Shown piece after piece: positions 44,659 through 53,410 of a stretch of DNA of 64,000 nucleotides. A program made the position numbers and the translations under genes. This stretch comes from Candidatus Rokuibacteriota bacterium (lineage in GTDB: Bacteria; Methylomirabilota; Methylomirabilia; Rokubacteriales; CSP1-6), in NCBI GenBank assembly GCA_003220435.1, contig QHSL01000074.1, positions 62,001-126,000 of the forward strand. The letters run 5' to 3'. The notes beneath the pieces were generated by a model that made no database searches, had not been told where the DNA came from, and saw only the letters and a program-made list of their open reading frames with translations. Each line of letters begins with the position of its first letter. The stretch's first letter is position 1.

Positions 44659-45666
44659 CTACTTCTTGCCGAGCTCCGAAATGGCCCGATCCCGGTAGGC
44701 GAAATTGAAGAGCCTGGTCGGCGGCAGGAGGTCCTTGTACTTGAGGAAGCCGTACTCACCGCTGAGCCGCTGCATCGACTCGAGCACGGCCGGATCCATC
44801 TCGAGATTCGGGTCCAGCACGTGGGCGCGTGCGCGGCGGATCACGTCGGCCTTGGCGCCGGTGTACTTGACCATCAGGTCGATGTTGCGCTCCTGCTTCC
44901 ATCCGTTGTCGAGAGCGAGATCGCGCACCGCCTTGACGTAGGCCACCATGACGTTGTGCGCGAGGTCAGGGTTCTTGGTCGCCCAGTCCTTGTTCCACAC
45001 GACGCCCGTCATCGGCGTGGCCCGGACGCCGGCCTGGCGGGCCAGCGGGCGTTGCGCGATGCCGCGCTCCTCGGCCAGTGTGGGGAACGGCTCGGTGAGG
45101 ATCGCCGCCTCTATCGCGCCCGATTCCAGCGCGGGCACCATGTCGGGGAAGGGGATGATCTTGATCTGGACGTCGCGAAGGCCCAGGCCTTCCTTCTTGA
45201 GAATTTGCTCGAGCATCCATTCCACAGCCGCTCCGCGAACGTTGAGGGCCACCGGCTTGCCCCTGAGATCCCCGATTCGCTTGATGTCCTTTCCCCAGGT
45301 GGCCGTGCGGACGACGAAGTAGTCCTCCATGTACGCCAGGTGCAGCGGCGCGACCCACTCGAGCGGGAGTCCCGACGCCACTGCGTTGAAGCCCGCGGCG
45401 CCCATGCCCGAGCCGCCGAGCTGGAGCTGGCCCGTCGCGACCTGCGAGACGACCTCGGGCCCACCGGCCAGCCGCACCATCTCTACGGCCACGCCCGCCG
45501 CCGGGAGGTAACGATCGGCCAGGATGAACAACGCGGAGAACGAGTCGGCGGGCAAGTAGCCGATCCTCACGCTCGGCTTCGGCTGGGGCGACACGACGGG
45601 CGCGGCAGCGAGCGCGGTCAACACCGCGACGGCGAGCCACAGGGCAGGCGTCCGGATTCGGGTCAT
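44659..45666 (-). CDS. NitT/TauT-family ABC substrate-binding protein
   Basis: 335 residues from ATG 45666, GAGGAG 6 nt upstream. Signal peptide (LWLAVAVLTALAAAPVVS), then the NMT1/SsuA-type fold: SVRIGYLPADSFSALFILAD, GNVVSQ-like segment GGPEVVSQVATGQLQLGGSG, and IGDLRGKPVALNVRGAAVEW. No lipobox. The transporter ATPase and two permeases of the matching NitT/TauT type start 1 kb away on the opposite strand, so they probably work together. A hairpin copy lies 22 nt upstream of the ATG. Ligand unknown (sulfonate, nitrate, pyrimidine precursor or other anion). Confidence 0.85.
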   Translation of the reverse strand: MTRIRTPALWLAVAVLTALAAAPVVSPQPKPSVRIGYLPADSFSALFILADRYLPAAGVAVEMVRLAGGPEVVSQVATGQLQLGGSGMGAAGFNAVASGLPLEWVAPLHLAYMEDYFVVRTATWGKDIKRIGDLRGKPVALNVRGAAVEWMLEQILKKEGLGLRDVQIKIIPFPDMVPALESGAIEAAILTEPFPTLAEERGIAQRPLARQAGVRATPMTGVVWNKDWATKNPDLAHNVMVAYVKAVRDLALDNGWKQERNIDLMVKYTGAKADVIRRARAHVLDPNLEMDPAVLESMQRLSGEYGFLKYKDLLPPTRLFNFAYRDRAISELGKK

Positions 45667-45688
45667 GAGAGACTCCTCGATGCGTCGC

Positions 45689-45738
45689 CGCGCCTCAGCC
45701 GGCGGGGGCCCAGCCCCGCGACGGCTTGCGGCACGCAC
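45689..45738 (-). repeat. dispersed ~50-nt hairpin element, copy E (with compensatory change)
   Basis: Most divergent copy. In mRNA sense the middle stem reads AGCCG/CGGCU instead of GGCCG/CGGCC: a G-C pair has become A-U through changes on both sides. The outer stem has one U-G wobble (CGUGCC/GGCGCG), and the apical stem is GCGGGG/CCCCGC. It ends 22 nt before the ATG at 45666, just 5' of GAGGAG, between the Sec protein gene and the binding-protein gene. Confidence 0.82.
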
Positions 45739-45754
45739 GACAACGGCGGCGCGA

Positions 45755-45982
45755 TCAGCGTCGGGACTCGAGGAGGCGCGCGATCTCGCCGGGTGCCGGA
45801 ACGCGCCCGGCCTCGCGCTTGGAGAACACGGTGCGACCGTCGACGGTCACCGTCAGCTCTCCCAGGCCGCCCCAGCGGATCCTCGCCGGCTCGTGAAGAG
45901 TCGTCTGGAGCTCATCGCGGAGGCGGACCGCCTCCCGCCGCAAGTCCATTCAGAGTGCGCAGCGCTTGATCTCGATCTTCAT
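45755..45982 (-). CDS. Rdx/SelW-like selenoprotein (in-frame UGA read as selenocysteine)
   Basis: Read from ATG 45982 the gene gives MKIEIKRCAL, then TGA at 45952-45950 (codon 11), then MDLRREAVRL and on to GELTVTVDGRTVFSKREAGR and VPAPGEIARLLESRR, stop at 45755: 75 residues. With Sec at codon 11 the N-terminus has the C8-x-x-U11 redox motif after the first b-strand, exactly where SelT/SelW/SelH (Rdx) proteins have it, and the C-terminal VTVDGxxVFSKxxxGRxPxPGEI block is the family hallmark. A stem-loop with a GU apical loop follows the UGA (separate entry). Conventional annotation would give a truncated 64-residue product starting at the ATG after UGA. Likely a thioredoxin-like cytoplasmic redox protein. 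selA-selD genes are not in the window. Confidence 0.8.
45917..45938 (-). promoter_or_regulatory. SECIS-like stem-loop after the UGA codon
   Basis: Starting 12 nt after the UGA, the mRNA can pair GGAGGCG with CGCCUCC (7 bp) around a GUC loop, plus two further pairs across a bulged G. The apical G-U is about 22 nt downstream of UGA. Bacterial SECIS elements lie immediately after the UGA, with a small apical loop carrying G (often GU) about 16-37 nt away, so position, stem and loop fit. The hairpin is inside the coding sequence, as expected in bacteria. Confidence 0.65.
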
Positions 45983-46099
45983 GGTTCGCGTTTTACACAC
46001 AGATCATCGCTGAAGGCAAGTGTGGTATAGGGAACCTCCAACGGACGCAGCGAGTTAAACCGCGCGACATTGCACCATCCACCCACGAGGAGGAGACCC

Positions 46100-46612
46100 A
46101 TGACAATGGAACGGCTCCTATTCCCGGTCATCGGCGCGGCGCTGATCCTGGCTGCCGCCACCGCGAGCGCACAGCAACCGCCGGCCGCGGCGCCGCCGCC
46201 ACCGCCGCCGTACGGTCAGGCGATCGGCCTTGAGCAGGCCAAGAAGGTCATGGCCGGTGCCGAGGCCGAGGCGAAGAAGAACAACTGGAACGTCTGCATC
46301 GTCGTGCTCGACTCCGGCGGCAACGTCGTGATGGTGCAGCGGATGGACGGCGCGCAGTTCGGGAGCATCGAGGTCGCGCGCGAGAAGGCCTACTCGTCCG
46401 TCGCCTTCCGCCGGCCCACCAAGGCCTTCGATGATGCGCTGGCTCAGGGCGGCAACAATTTGAGAATCCTCCGGCTCCCCGGCGCGAGCCCGCTCGAGGG
46501 GGGGATCCCGATCGTCGTCGACGGCAAGCTCATCGGCGGGATCGGCGTCTCCGGCGTCACCTCGGCGCAGGACGCCCAGATCGGCCGGGCCGGAATCGAC
46601 TCGCTGAAGTAG
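46100..46612 (+). CDS. exported GlcG/HbpS-family (DUF336) protein
   Basis: 170 residues from ATG 46100 (GAGGAGGAG upstream). Signal peptide LLFPVIGAALILAAATASA, a proline-rich linker (PPAAAPPPPPPYG), then the GlcG domain: GLEQAKKVMAGAEAEAKKNN, CIVVLDSGGNVVMVQRMDGA, RREKAYSSVAFRRPTKAF, and GGIPIVVDGKLIGGIGVSG. Members bind heme or small ligands, and some accompany glycolate genes; here it sits between the Sec protein and a TauT-type transporter. Periplasmic. Function unknown. Confidence 0.8.
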   Translation: MTMERLLFPVIGAALILAAATASAQQPPAAAPPPPPPYGQAIGLEQAKKVMAGAEAEAKKNNWNVCIVVLDSGGNVVMVQRMDGAQFGSIEVAREKAYSSVAFRRPTKAFDDALAQGGNNLRILRLPGASPLEGGIPIVVDGKLIGGIGVSGVTSAQDAQIGRAGIDSLK

Positions 46613-46664
46613 CCTCGCCGGGCGGCGGGCCGCGGATCACACCGCGGCCTGTCGCTTCCCTCGA

Positions 46665-46672
46665 TATACAAT
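46665..46672 (+). promoter_or_regulatory. possible -10 box of the TauT-type transporter operon
   Basis: TATACAAT on the plus strand, about 26 bp before the ATG at 46698, with TTGGAGG between as the ribosome-binding site. It is the only AT-rich patch in the spacer. No clear -35. Confidence 0.4.
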
Positions 46673-46697
46673 CCCGGCGCCGTCTGATTGGAGGCCC

Positions 46698-47498
46698 ATG
46701 CCGGGACGCTCGCCCAAAGTCGTCGTGCACGAAGTCAGCGTGACCTTCGAGAGCCACGGGCGCTCGGCGACCGCGCTCGACCGGATCTCGCTGCAGGCCG
46801 GGGTGGGCGAGTTCCTTTGCATCGTGGGGCCGAGCGGCAGCGGCAAGTCCACGTTGCTGCGCGTCCTGGCCGGCCTCGTCGAGCCGAGCGGCGGCCAAGT
46901 GCGTATCGAGGCCGAGCAGCCGGGGACGCCGCTGACCGCGATGGTCTTCCAGGAGCACGCGCTGCTGCCGTGGCGCACCGTGCGCGACAACGTCACGTTC
47001 GGCTTGGAGAACCGCGGCGTGGCCCGCGCCGAGCGCGAGGCGCGCGCCCGGGAGATGCTGGCGATGGTCGGGCTCACGCGCTGCGCGCAGCACTATCCGC
47101 ACCAGCTCTCCGGCGGCATGAAGCAGCGCGTGGGCATCGCCCGCGCGCTCGCCACCGACCCCGAGGTGCTGCTGATGGACGAGCCGCTGGCGGCGCTCGA
47201 CGCGCAGACGCGGACGATCATGCAGGAGGAGCTGCTGCGGATCTGGGCCGCCCTCGGCAAGACCGTGATCTACGTCACCCACTCGCTCGAGGAGGCGCTG
47301 TTGCTGGGCGACCGCATCGTGCTGCTCACCGCGCGCCCGGGCCGCGTGAGCCAGGTCTACCCGGTCGATCTCGGCCGGCCGCGCGCGCTCGAGATCCGCG
47401 GCTCGCCCGCCTACGGCGCGCTGCTCGAGAAGATCTGGTCGCAGCTCCGCGAGGAGGTCGTCCGCGCGATGGCGGAAGACCGCGGCGGCGACGCGTGA
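46698..47498 (+). CDS. NitT/TauT-family ABC transporter ATPase
   Basis: 266 residues. Walker A GPSGSGKSTLLRVLAG, Q-loop FQEHALLPWRTV, signature LSGGMKQRVGIARAL, Walker B VLLMDEPLAALDAQTR and H-loop YVTHSLEEA: a complete SsuB/TauB/NrtD-type cytoplasmic ATPase. The stop overlaps the start of the first permease (GTGA), and the operon continues through a serine hydrolase to a second permease. Confidence 0.93.
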   Translation: MPGRSPKVVVHEVSVTFESHGRSATALDRISLQAGVGEFLCIVGPSGSGKSTLLRVLAGLVEPSGGQVRIEAEQPGTPLTAMVFQEHALLPWRTVRDNVTFGLENRGVARAEREARAREMLAMVGLTRCAQHYPHQLSGGMKQRVGIARALATDPEVLLMDEPLAALDAQTRTIMQEELLRIWAALGKTVIYVTHSLEEALLLGDRIVLLTARPGRVSQVYPVDLGRPRALEIRGSPAYGALLEKIWSQLREEVVRAMAEDRGGDA

Positions 47499-48274
47499 CG
47501 GCGCCCGGCCGCTGGGTCGCCGAGCACTGGATCGCCGTGGGCTCGCCCCTCGTCTCGCTGATCGCCTGGGAGTGGGCGAGCGCGAGCGGCGTCCTGCGCG
47601 AGGCGTTCTTCCCGCGTCCGTCGACCATGTTCGTGCATCTGGTCCAGCTATCGGCCGACGGCACGCTCTGGGCCCACACCGCCCGGAGCCTCGTACGCAT
47701 CGGCTGGGCGTTCGCGCTGGCCGCCGTGTTCGGCGTGGGGATCGGGCTCGCCATGGGGCTCTGGCGACGCCTTCGCGACGGGCTCGACCCGGTGTTCGCG
47801 GTGATCTATCCGATCCCGAGCGTGTTGTTCCTGCCGCTGGTGAGCTTCCTGGTCCCGCCGGGCGAGATCGCACTGATCGTGACGACCGCCGTGACGTCGT
47901 TCTTCCTGGTGGCGTTTACCACGACGCACGGCGTGCGCCAGATCGACCGCCTCGTGGTGGAGGCCGCCGTCCACTACGGCGCGCGCGGCCCGCGCCTCTT
48001 CGCCTCGGTGCTGTTGCCGGGGGCGCTGCCGTTCATCTTCACCGGGCTGCGACTCGGTCTCGGCTTCGCGCTGATCGTCGTGGTGGCGGTCGAGATCGTC
48101 TCGGCGAGCACCGGGCTCGGCGCCCTCCTCTGGCTTTCGTGGCAGATCCTCAAGGTCGAGGACATGTACGCCACGTTTTTCGTCATCGCCCTCCTGGGCG
48201 CGGTCCTCTCCTACGGTCTGTCCGCGCTCCGCGCGTGGCTCCTGCCGTGGGTACAGGACGTGGCCGAGCCCTGA
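47495..48274 (+). CDS. NitT/TauT-family ABC permease (first)
   Basis: 259 residues from GTG 47495, coupled to the ATPase gene. Six hydrophobic segments in the BPD_transp_1 fold: SLVRIGWAFALAAVFGVGIG, the EAA loop region VEAAVHYGARGPRLFASVLLPGALPF, GLRLGLGFALIVVVAVEIV. The typical ABC interaction loop is complete. Pairs with the second permease (49566) and the ATPase to form the channel. Confidence 0.9.
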   Translation: MTAPGRWVAEHWIAVGSPLVSLIAWEWASASGVLREAFFPRPSTMFVHLVQLSADGTLWAHTARSLVRIGWAFALAAVFGVGIGLAMGLWRRLRDGLDPVFAVIYPIPSVLFLPLVSFLVPPGEIALIVTTAVTSFFLVAFTTTHGVRQIDRLVVEAAVHYGARGPRLFASVLLPGALPFIFTGLRLGLGFALIVVVAVEIVSASTGLGALLWLSWQILKVEDMYATFFVIALLGAVLSYGLSALRAWLLPWVQDVAEP

Positions 48275-48275
48275 G

Positions 48276-49559
48276 ATGAAACGACGCGACGTCACCGCTT
48301 CGCTCGCGCTGTCGTTGCTGTGGGGGGTCGTTCGCGCACCCCGGGCGTCCGCGCAGCAGCGCGGAACGTCGGCGTCGGTGGGCGAACGCCTCCAGCGGCT
48401 CGAACGGCAGCTGGAGGACCTGCGCCAGACGCTCAAGATCCCGGGCATCTCGGCGGCCGTCGTCAAGGAGCGGAGACTCCTGTGGGTGAAAGGCCTCGGG
48501 CTTGCGGACGTCGAGCACAAGATGCCCGCCCTGCCCGAGACCACCTACCGTATCGCCTCCCTCACCAAGCCGTTCGCGTCCACGCTGCTGATGCAGCTGG
48601 TGGAGCAGGGCAGGCTGGATCTCGACGACCCGATGGCGAAATATTCACCCGACTTCCGGCAGCGCTTCGGCCGCGGACCGGTCACGGTGCGTCACGTCCT
48701 CACTCACACCTCGCACGATCCGTCGGGGGATACCTACTGGTACGACGGTTTTCGCTTTTCCCACCTGGCCGACGTCGTCGCTCGAGCGTCGGGCAAACCG
48801 TTCCGCGAGCGGCTCGCGAGGAACATCCTCGACGTCATCGGCATGGCCGACAGCGTGCCGGGACAGGATGTTCTGGACGACCGCGCGAAGTGGTCCGCGT
48901 TCCTGGACGCGGATCACGCGCGACACTACGAGGCAGGGCTGGCGAAGCTCGCCAAGCCGTATCGGCTCGATGGCGCCGAGACGGTCCGGGGCATCTATCC
49001 GCCACGGGGGATCAGCGCGGCGGCCGGCCTAGTCTCCAACGTCCTCGACCTGGCCAAGTACGACGTGGCGATCGACGGTCACACCCTCGTCCGGGCCGAG
49101 ACGCAGGAACGCGCGTGGACGCCGGCCAGCACGATCGACGGCAGGAAGCTCCCGTACGGTCTGGGCTGGTTCATCCAGCCGCATGAAGGCGCGCGGCTGG
49201 TGTGGCGCTACGGCTACTGGCCGGAGTCGTTCTCGTCGCTCTACCTGAAGCTGCCCGAGCGGAGGATCACGCTGGTCCTCCTCGCGAACAGCGACGGGCT
49301 GAGCGCGCCGTTCCTGCTGGGCGCCGGCGACGTGACACGGTCGGCATTCGCCAATAGCTTCCTGAGAATCTTCGTGCGCGAGGAGAGCCTGGGCCGCCCC
49401 TTGCCGGACCCGCGCTGGTCGCAATCGAGCGACCGGTTCAACGCGGAGGTCGAGCAGATCGCCACCCAGACCGGCGGCTACCGCTACGACGCGGAAAAGA
49501 TCTCGCACGAGCTCCTGACTCGCTGGCTGGACGAGCGCCGGCGGGCGGCGCCCGGGTAG
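48276..49559 (+). CDS. class C beta-lactamase-like serine hydrolase
   Basis: 427 residues from ATG 48276, with a signal peptide (ASLALSLLWGVVRAPRASAQ). Beta-lactamase/DD-peptidase fold: nucleophile Ser-x-x-Lys as SLTK in TYRIASLTKPF; the second motif Tyr is in YWYDGFRFSH, where Y-x-N is not clear, and the third motif (HTG-type) seems to be WRYGYW. LTHTSHDPSGD is the usual block around the active-site region. Likely an esterase or peptidase in the periplasm rather than a resistance enzyme. It sits between the two permease genes, 1 bp after the first and 6 bp before the second, so it belongs to the transporter operon and may process the substrate. Confidence 0.8.
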   Translation: MKRRDVTASLALSLLWGVVRAPRASAQQRGTSASVGERLQRLERQLEDLRQTLKIPGISAAVVKERRLLWVKGLGLADVEHKMPALPETTYRIASLTKPFASTLLMQLVEQGRLDLDDPMAKYSPDFRQRFGRGPVTVRHVLTHTSHDPSGDTYWYDGFRFSHLADVVARASGKPFRERLARNILDVIGMADSVPGQDVLDDRAKWSAFLDADHARHYEAGLAKLAKPYRLDGAETVRGIYPPRGISAAAGLVSNVLDLAKYDVAIDGHTLVRAETQERAWTPASTIDGRKLPYGLGWFIQPHEGARLVWRYGYWPESFSSLYLKLPERRITLVLLANSDGLSAPFLLGAGDVTRSAFANSFLRIFVREESLGRPLPDPRWSQSSDRFNAEVEQIATQTGGYRYDAEKISHELLTRWLDERRRAAPG

Positions 49560-49565
49560 CCGCCC

Positions 49566-50309
49566 GTGGTGTACGCGGTGCCGGCCGTGCTGCTCGGTCT
49601 TTGGGAGGTCTGCTCCCGGCTGGCGATCGTGTCGCCGCGATACTTCCCGCCGCCCACGCAGGTCGCCTGGGTGCTGGTGGACCGCTTCGCCGACGGCGAC
49701 CTCGGCGCCAACACGCTGGTGACCGTGACGCGCCTGGCCGCGGCCTTCGCGCTGGCGGCGGTGCCGGCGGTGCCGCTGGGCCTCCTGATGGGGATCGCGC
49801 GGCCGGTGCGCGAAGTCGTCGAGCCCTACATCGCGTTCATCTTCCCGGTCCCGAAGATCACGCTCCTGCCGTTTCTGCTGATCATCCTCGGCGTGGGCGA
49901 GGCCGCCTTCGTGCTCACCGCCGCGACCTCCGCGTTCTTCCAGATCGTGATCAGCACGCTGGCCGGCGTGCAGACGATGGACCCGCGCCTGCTCGAGGTC
50001 GGCCGCAACTACGGCGCCCACGGTCCGCGGCTCTTCTGGAAGATCATCCTGCCGGCCGCGCTGCCGGCGATCTTCACGGGCCTGCGGCTGGGGCTGGGGC
50101 TCGCGCTGGTGGCGCTGGTCGCCGTCGAGTTCATCGCCGCGAAGTCGGGGCTCGGCCACCTGGTCTACCGGCACTGGCAGATGCTGAGCACCCCTGAGAT
50201 GTACGCGGCCTTCGCGCTTGTGGGCGCGCTCGGTCTCGGACTCACGCGGGGCCTGCGCGCGCTGCAGGCGCGGTTACTGGCGTGGCAGGAGGACGTCGGA
50301 CGACTGTAG
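49566..50309 (+). CDS. NitT/TauT-family ABC permease (second)
   Basis: 247 residues from GTG 49566. Six hydrophobic segments; EAA-type loop EVGRNYGAHGPRLFWKIILP then GLRLGLGLALVALVAVEF. About the same length as the first permease, and similar to it in the C-terminal half, as expected for a heterodimeric channel. The start codon choice is the only one that fits before the first membrane helix. The operon ends here; the RutE-like gene is convergent, 7 bp away. Confidence 0.88.
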   Translation: MVYAVPAVLLGLWEVCSRLAIVSPRYFPPPTQVAWVLVDRFADGDLGANTLVTVTRLAAAFALAAVPAVPLGLLMGIARPVREVVEPYIAFIFPVPKITLLPFLLIILGVGEAAFVLTAATSAFFQIVISTLAGVQTMDPRLLEVGRNYGAHGPRLFWKIILPAALPAIFTGLRLGLGLALVALVAVEFIAAKSGLGHLVYRHWQMLSTPEMYAAFALVGALGLGLTRGLRALQARLLAWQEDVGRL

Positions 50310-50316
50310 CCCCGCG

Positions 50317-50904
50317 CTACAGGATGGTGCACACCTCGTCGAAGGGCATGCGGGGCAGGCGCTGCATGACCTTGCTCGGATCGCCGTGGCCGATGTTGCA
50401 CAGGAAGTTCGACTTCACGCGCCCGTCGGGGAAGAACTCGGCGTCCACCTTCGCGTTGTCGAAGCCGGACATCCCGCCGACGTCGAGGCCGACCGCGCGG
50501 GCGGCGATCATGAAGTAGGCGCCCTGGAGCGTGCCGTTGCGGAACGCCACCGTCTCGGCGAGCCTGGCGTTCGCCTCGTACGGGTTCTTCATCTCGGGCC
50601 GATGCGGGAACAGGCGCGGCAAGAGCTCGTAGAAGCGCGTGTCGTACCCGATGATCGCGGTGACCGGGGCCTGCTTGGTCTTGTCCTGGTTGCCAGCGCT
50701 CAGCGCGGGCAGCAGCCGCGCCTTCGCCTCGGGCGTCCGAACGAACAGAATCCGCGCCGGGCATGAGTTGGCGCTGGTCGGGCCGAATTTCATGATGTCG
50801 TAGATCGCCCGCAGCTGGTCGTCGGTGACCGGCGTCGGGAGCCAGCCGTTCTGGGTCCGGGCCTGGAGCAAGATGAGGTCGAGCGATTTTTCGTCGAGGG
50901 TCAT
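50317..50904 (-). CDS. rutE: nitroreductase family protein, RutE (malonic semialdehyde reductase)-like
   Basis: 195 residues from ATG 50904, the size of RutE (196). Close RutE features: [97 protein letters not shown]. An FMN enzyme that reduces malonic semialdehyde to 3-hydroxypropionate in the Rut pyrimidine pathway, or a related reductase. No other rut gene is near; the neighbour, with which it overlaps by 4 bp, is a Mo-hydroxylase. Function in this setting is therefore uncertain. Confidence 0.8.
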   Translation of the reverse strand: MTLDEKSLDLILLQARTQNGWLPTPVTDDQLRAIYDIMKFGPTSANSCPARILFVRTPEAKARLLPALSAGNQDKTKQAPVTAIIGYDTRFYELLPRLFPHRPEMKNPYEANARLAETVAFRNGTLQGAYFMIAARAVGLDVGGMSGFDNAKVDAEFFPDGRVKSNFLCNIGHGDPSKVMQRLPRMPFDEVCTIL

Positions 50905-53225
50905 TGTTTCCTCGCGTCCTGGATGGCCCGCCACACGCGCTCGGCGGTGGCGGGCATGTCGAGCTGGCGCACGCCGACCTGGGCGAGCGCGTCGATGACC
51001 GCGTTCATCACGGCGGGTAGCGCGCCCACGGTCCCGGCCTCGCCGGCGCCCTTGGCGCCCATCGGGTTGAGCTTCGTGGGCACCGGGTTGCTCTCGATGT
51101 GCATGTCCGGGAACGTGTCGCCGCGCGGCATCGCGTAGTCCATGAACGACGCGGTCATGAGCTGACCGGACTCCCGGTCGTAGACGACCTGCTCCATCAG
51201 CGCCTGGCCCACGCCCTGCGCCACGCCGCCGTGGATCTGCCCCTTGAGGGTCACGGGATTGATGACGGTCCCCACGTCGTCGACGATCACGTAGCTCACG
51301 AGCGCGACGTTGCCCGTGTCGGGCTCGACCTCGACCTCGCAGACGTGGCAGCCGTTCGGCCAGGTCGCCTGTTTGGGCGAGAACGTCCCGGTCTCGTAGA
51401 GGCCGGGCTCGACGCCCGACGGGAGCTGCGCCGGCTGGAACGCGGCGCGCGCCACGTCTCGGAGGACGACCGCCCGATCGGTGCCGACCACGCCGAATTT
51501 CCCGTCGGCGAACGTGACATCCGCCTCGGCCGCCTCCAGCAGGCGCGCCGCGATCTTCTTGCCCTTGGCGATCACCTTGTCGGCGGCCATCCACAGCGCG
51601 GTGCCGCCGATGACGGTCGACCGTGAGCCCATCGTGCCCATGCCGAACGCGACACGGTCGGTGTCGCCATCGACGTAGAGGACGTCCTTCGGGTCGAGTC
51701 CGAGCCGCTCGTTGAGGATTTGCTTGAAGGTGGTCTCGTGACCCTGGCCCTGGTTCTTGGAGCCCATCAGGACGGTCGCGCTGCCGCTCGGGGCGAACCG
51801 GATCTCGGCGAACTCCGGCTGGGCGCCGGCCGCCTGCTCGATCGGGTTGACGACGGCCAGCCCGCGCAGCTTGCCGCGCCGCCGCGCCTCGTCACGCCGG
51901 AGCGCGAAGCCGGCGACCTCGCCGAGCTTGAGCGCGCGCTCCATGCTCGTCGCGAAGTCGCCGCAGTCGTACGTCGCGCCGAGCGGGTTTTTGTACGGCA
52001 TCGCCGAGGCCGGGATGAGGTTCTTGCGGCGCAGCTCAAGCGGGTCCAGGCCGAGCTCGCGGGCCGTGTCGTCGATCAGCCGCTCGAGCACGTAGGTGGC
52101 CTCGGGCCGCCCGGCGCCTCGGTATGGCGCCGTCGAGTTCGTGTTGGTCATGACGCTGGTCACGTGCACGTAGGCCGCCTGGAACTTGTAAACGCCGACC
52201 AGCGTGACCACGTTGCTGAAGGTCGCCAATAGATTTCGGTCCGAGGAGACGTAGGCGCCCACGTTGGCGAGGGTGTGGACGCGCATCCCAAGGAAGCGAC
52301 CGTCGGCGTCCAGGGCCAGCTCGGCGTCGGTGACGTTGTCCCGCGCGTGCTCGTCGGCGAGGATCGCCTCTCGCCGCTCGCACGTCCACTTCACCGGCCG
52401 GCGAAGCTTGCGCGCCGCCCACAGCATGAGCTTGTGCTCCGGATACTGCCAGCCCTTGGTGCCGAAGGCGCCGCCGACGTCACCGGCGACGACGCGGATC
52501 CTATGCTCCGGGACCTTGAAGATGCTGCTGGCCAGCGCGTTGCGGACCCGATGCGGGTACTGCACGTCGGCGTAGAGCGTGTAGCGGTCCTCGTTCGGAT
52601 CGTAGACGCCGAGCGAGCCCCGTGGCTCCAGGTACTGCGCGTGCACCCGCGTGATGACGTAGCGACGACGGACGATCCGGTGGGCCTTGGCAAACGCCGC
52701 TTCGGTCGCCGCACGGTCGCCCGACTCGAAGACGTTACAGATGTTGTCTGGGCACTCGTCCCAGACCGGAGCGGCGCCGGGCTGGGTGGCCTCGGCGGTC
52801 GCCGTCACCGAGGGCAGCGGCTCGTAGTCGATCCGAACGAGGTCGGCCGCGTCCTCGGCCTGGGCGCGCGTCTCGGCGACGACGAGCGCGATCGGGTCGC
52901 CCACGTATCGCACCCGGTCGCGGGTGAGGCCTCGGTGAGGGCGAGCGAACATCGGGGACCCGTCGGGCCGCTTGCGCTTGAGGGTCATCGTCATCGTGCC
53001 GAGGCCGTCGACGTCGGCGCCGGTGAAGACCGCGAGGACGCCGGGCGCGCGCAGCACCGCCGTGGTGTCGACGGCGCGCAGCCGCGCGTGCGCGTGCAGC
53101 GAGCGCACGATCACGGCGTGCGCCTGGCCCGGGACGTTCACGTCGTCGAGATAGCGGCCGCCGCCCTGCAAGAGTCGGACGTCCTCGACCCGCTTGATGC
53201 CTTGCCCGATCCCGAACTGGCCCAT
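50901..53225 (-). CDS. xanthine dehydrogenase/CoxL family Mo-binding subunit (third copy)
   Basis: 774 residues from ATG 53225, GGGAGGG upstream. Hammerhead domain at the N-terminus ([20 protein letters not shown]), Mo-binding motifs [32 protein letters not shown] (form-II type loop) and C-terminal [13 protein letters not shown] with the catalytic Glu. About as long as CO dehydrogenase large subunits, but it lacks the CoxL-specific AYRCSFR loop, so it is not a true CO dehydrogenase. No small or medium subunit gene follows; the next gene is rutE. Substrate unknown. Confidence 0.86.
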   Translation of the reverse strand: MGQFGIGQGIKRVEDVRLLQGGGRYLDDVNVPGQAHAVIVRSLHAHARLRAVDTTAVLRAPGVLAVFTGADVDGLGTMTMTLKRKRPDGSPMFARPHRGLTRDRVRYVGDPIALVVAETRAQAEDAADLVRIDYEPLPSVTATAEATQPGAAPVWDECPDNICNVFESGDRAATEAAFAKAHRIVRRRYVITRVHAQYLEPRGSLGVYDPNEDRYTLYADVQYPHRVRNALASSIFKVPEHRIRVVAGDVGGAFGTKGWQYPEHKLMLWAARKLRRPVKWTCERREAILADEHARDNVTDAELALDADGRFLGMRVHTLANVGAYVSSDRNLLATFSNVVTLVGVYKFQAAYVHVTSVMTNTNSTAPYRGAGRPEATYVLERLIDDTARELGLDPLELRRKNLIPASAMPYKNPLGATYDCGDFATSMERALKLGEVAGFALRRDEARRRGKLRGLAVVNPIEQAAGAQPEFAEIRFAPSGSATVLMGSKNQGQGHETTFKQILNERLGLDPKDVLYVDGDTDRVAFGMGTMGSRSTVIGGTALWMAADKVIAKGKKIAARLLEAAEADVTFADGKFGVVGTDRAVVLRDVARAAFQPAQLPSGVEPGLYETGTFSPKQATWPNGCHVCEVEVEPDTGNVALVSYVIVDDVGTVINPVTLKGQIHGGVAQGVGQALMEQVVYDRESGQLMTASFMDYAMPRGDTFPDMHIESNPVPTKLNPMGAKGAGEAGTVGALPAVMNAVIDALAQVGVRQLDMPATAERVWRAIQDARKQ

Positions 53226-53410
53226 CAGCGCAACCCTCCCCTGGCGATCGCTACGGCCGCCGGCGCGAGCCGGGAGCCGCGCGAACTCCTCCGGCCACCG
53301 CCGTCGCCGTCCAGGTGACGACGAACACCGCGGCGAGGACGACGAGACGCGACGTCGTTCGCGAGACGACCATGAGCGAGCGAGAGACTACCCGCGCGGG
53401 TAGCGGAGAG

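Noticed and set aside
48276-49559. Beta-lactamase resistance gene
   Set aside because: The SxxK is present but the second and third motifs are weak and the gene is embedded in a transporter operon. A general serine hydrolase is more likely.
50901-53225. CO dehydrogenase large subunit (CoxL form I)
   Set aside because: The loop reads PYRGAGRPE, not AYRCSFR, so CO oxidation is not supported.
53226-53410. Spacer between the third Mo-subunit and the receiver gene as a hidden gene
   Set aside because: No frame with a start, SD and conserved-looking sequence; only low-complexity Arg/Asp-rich reading.
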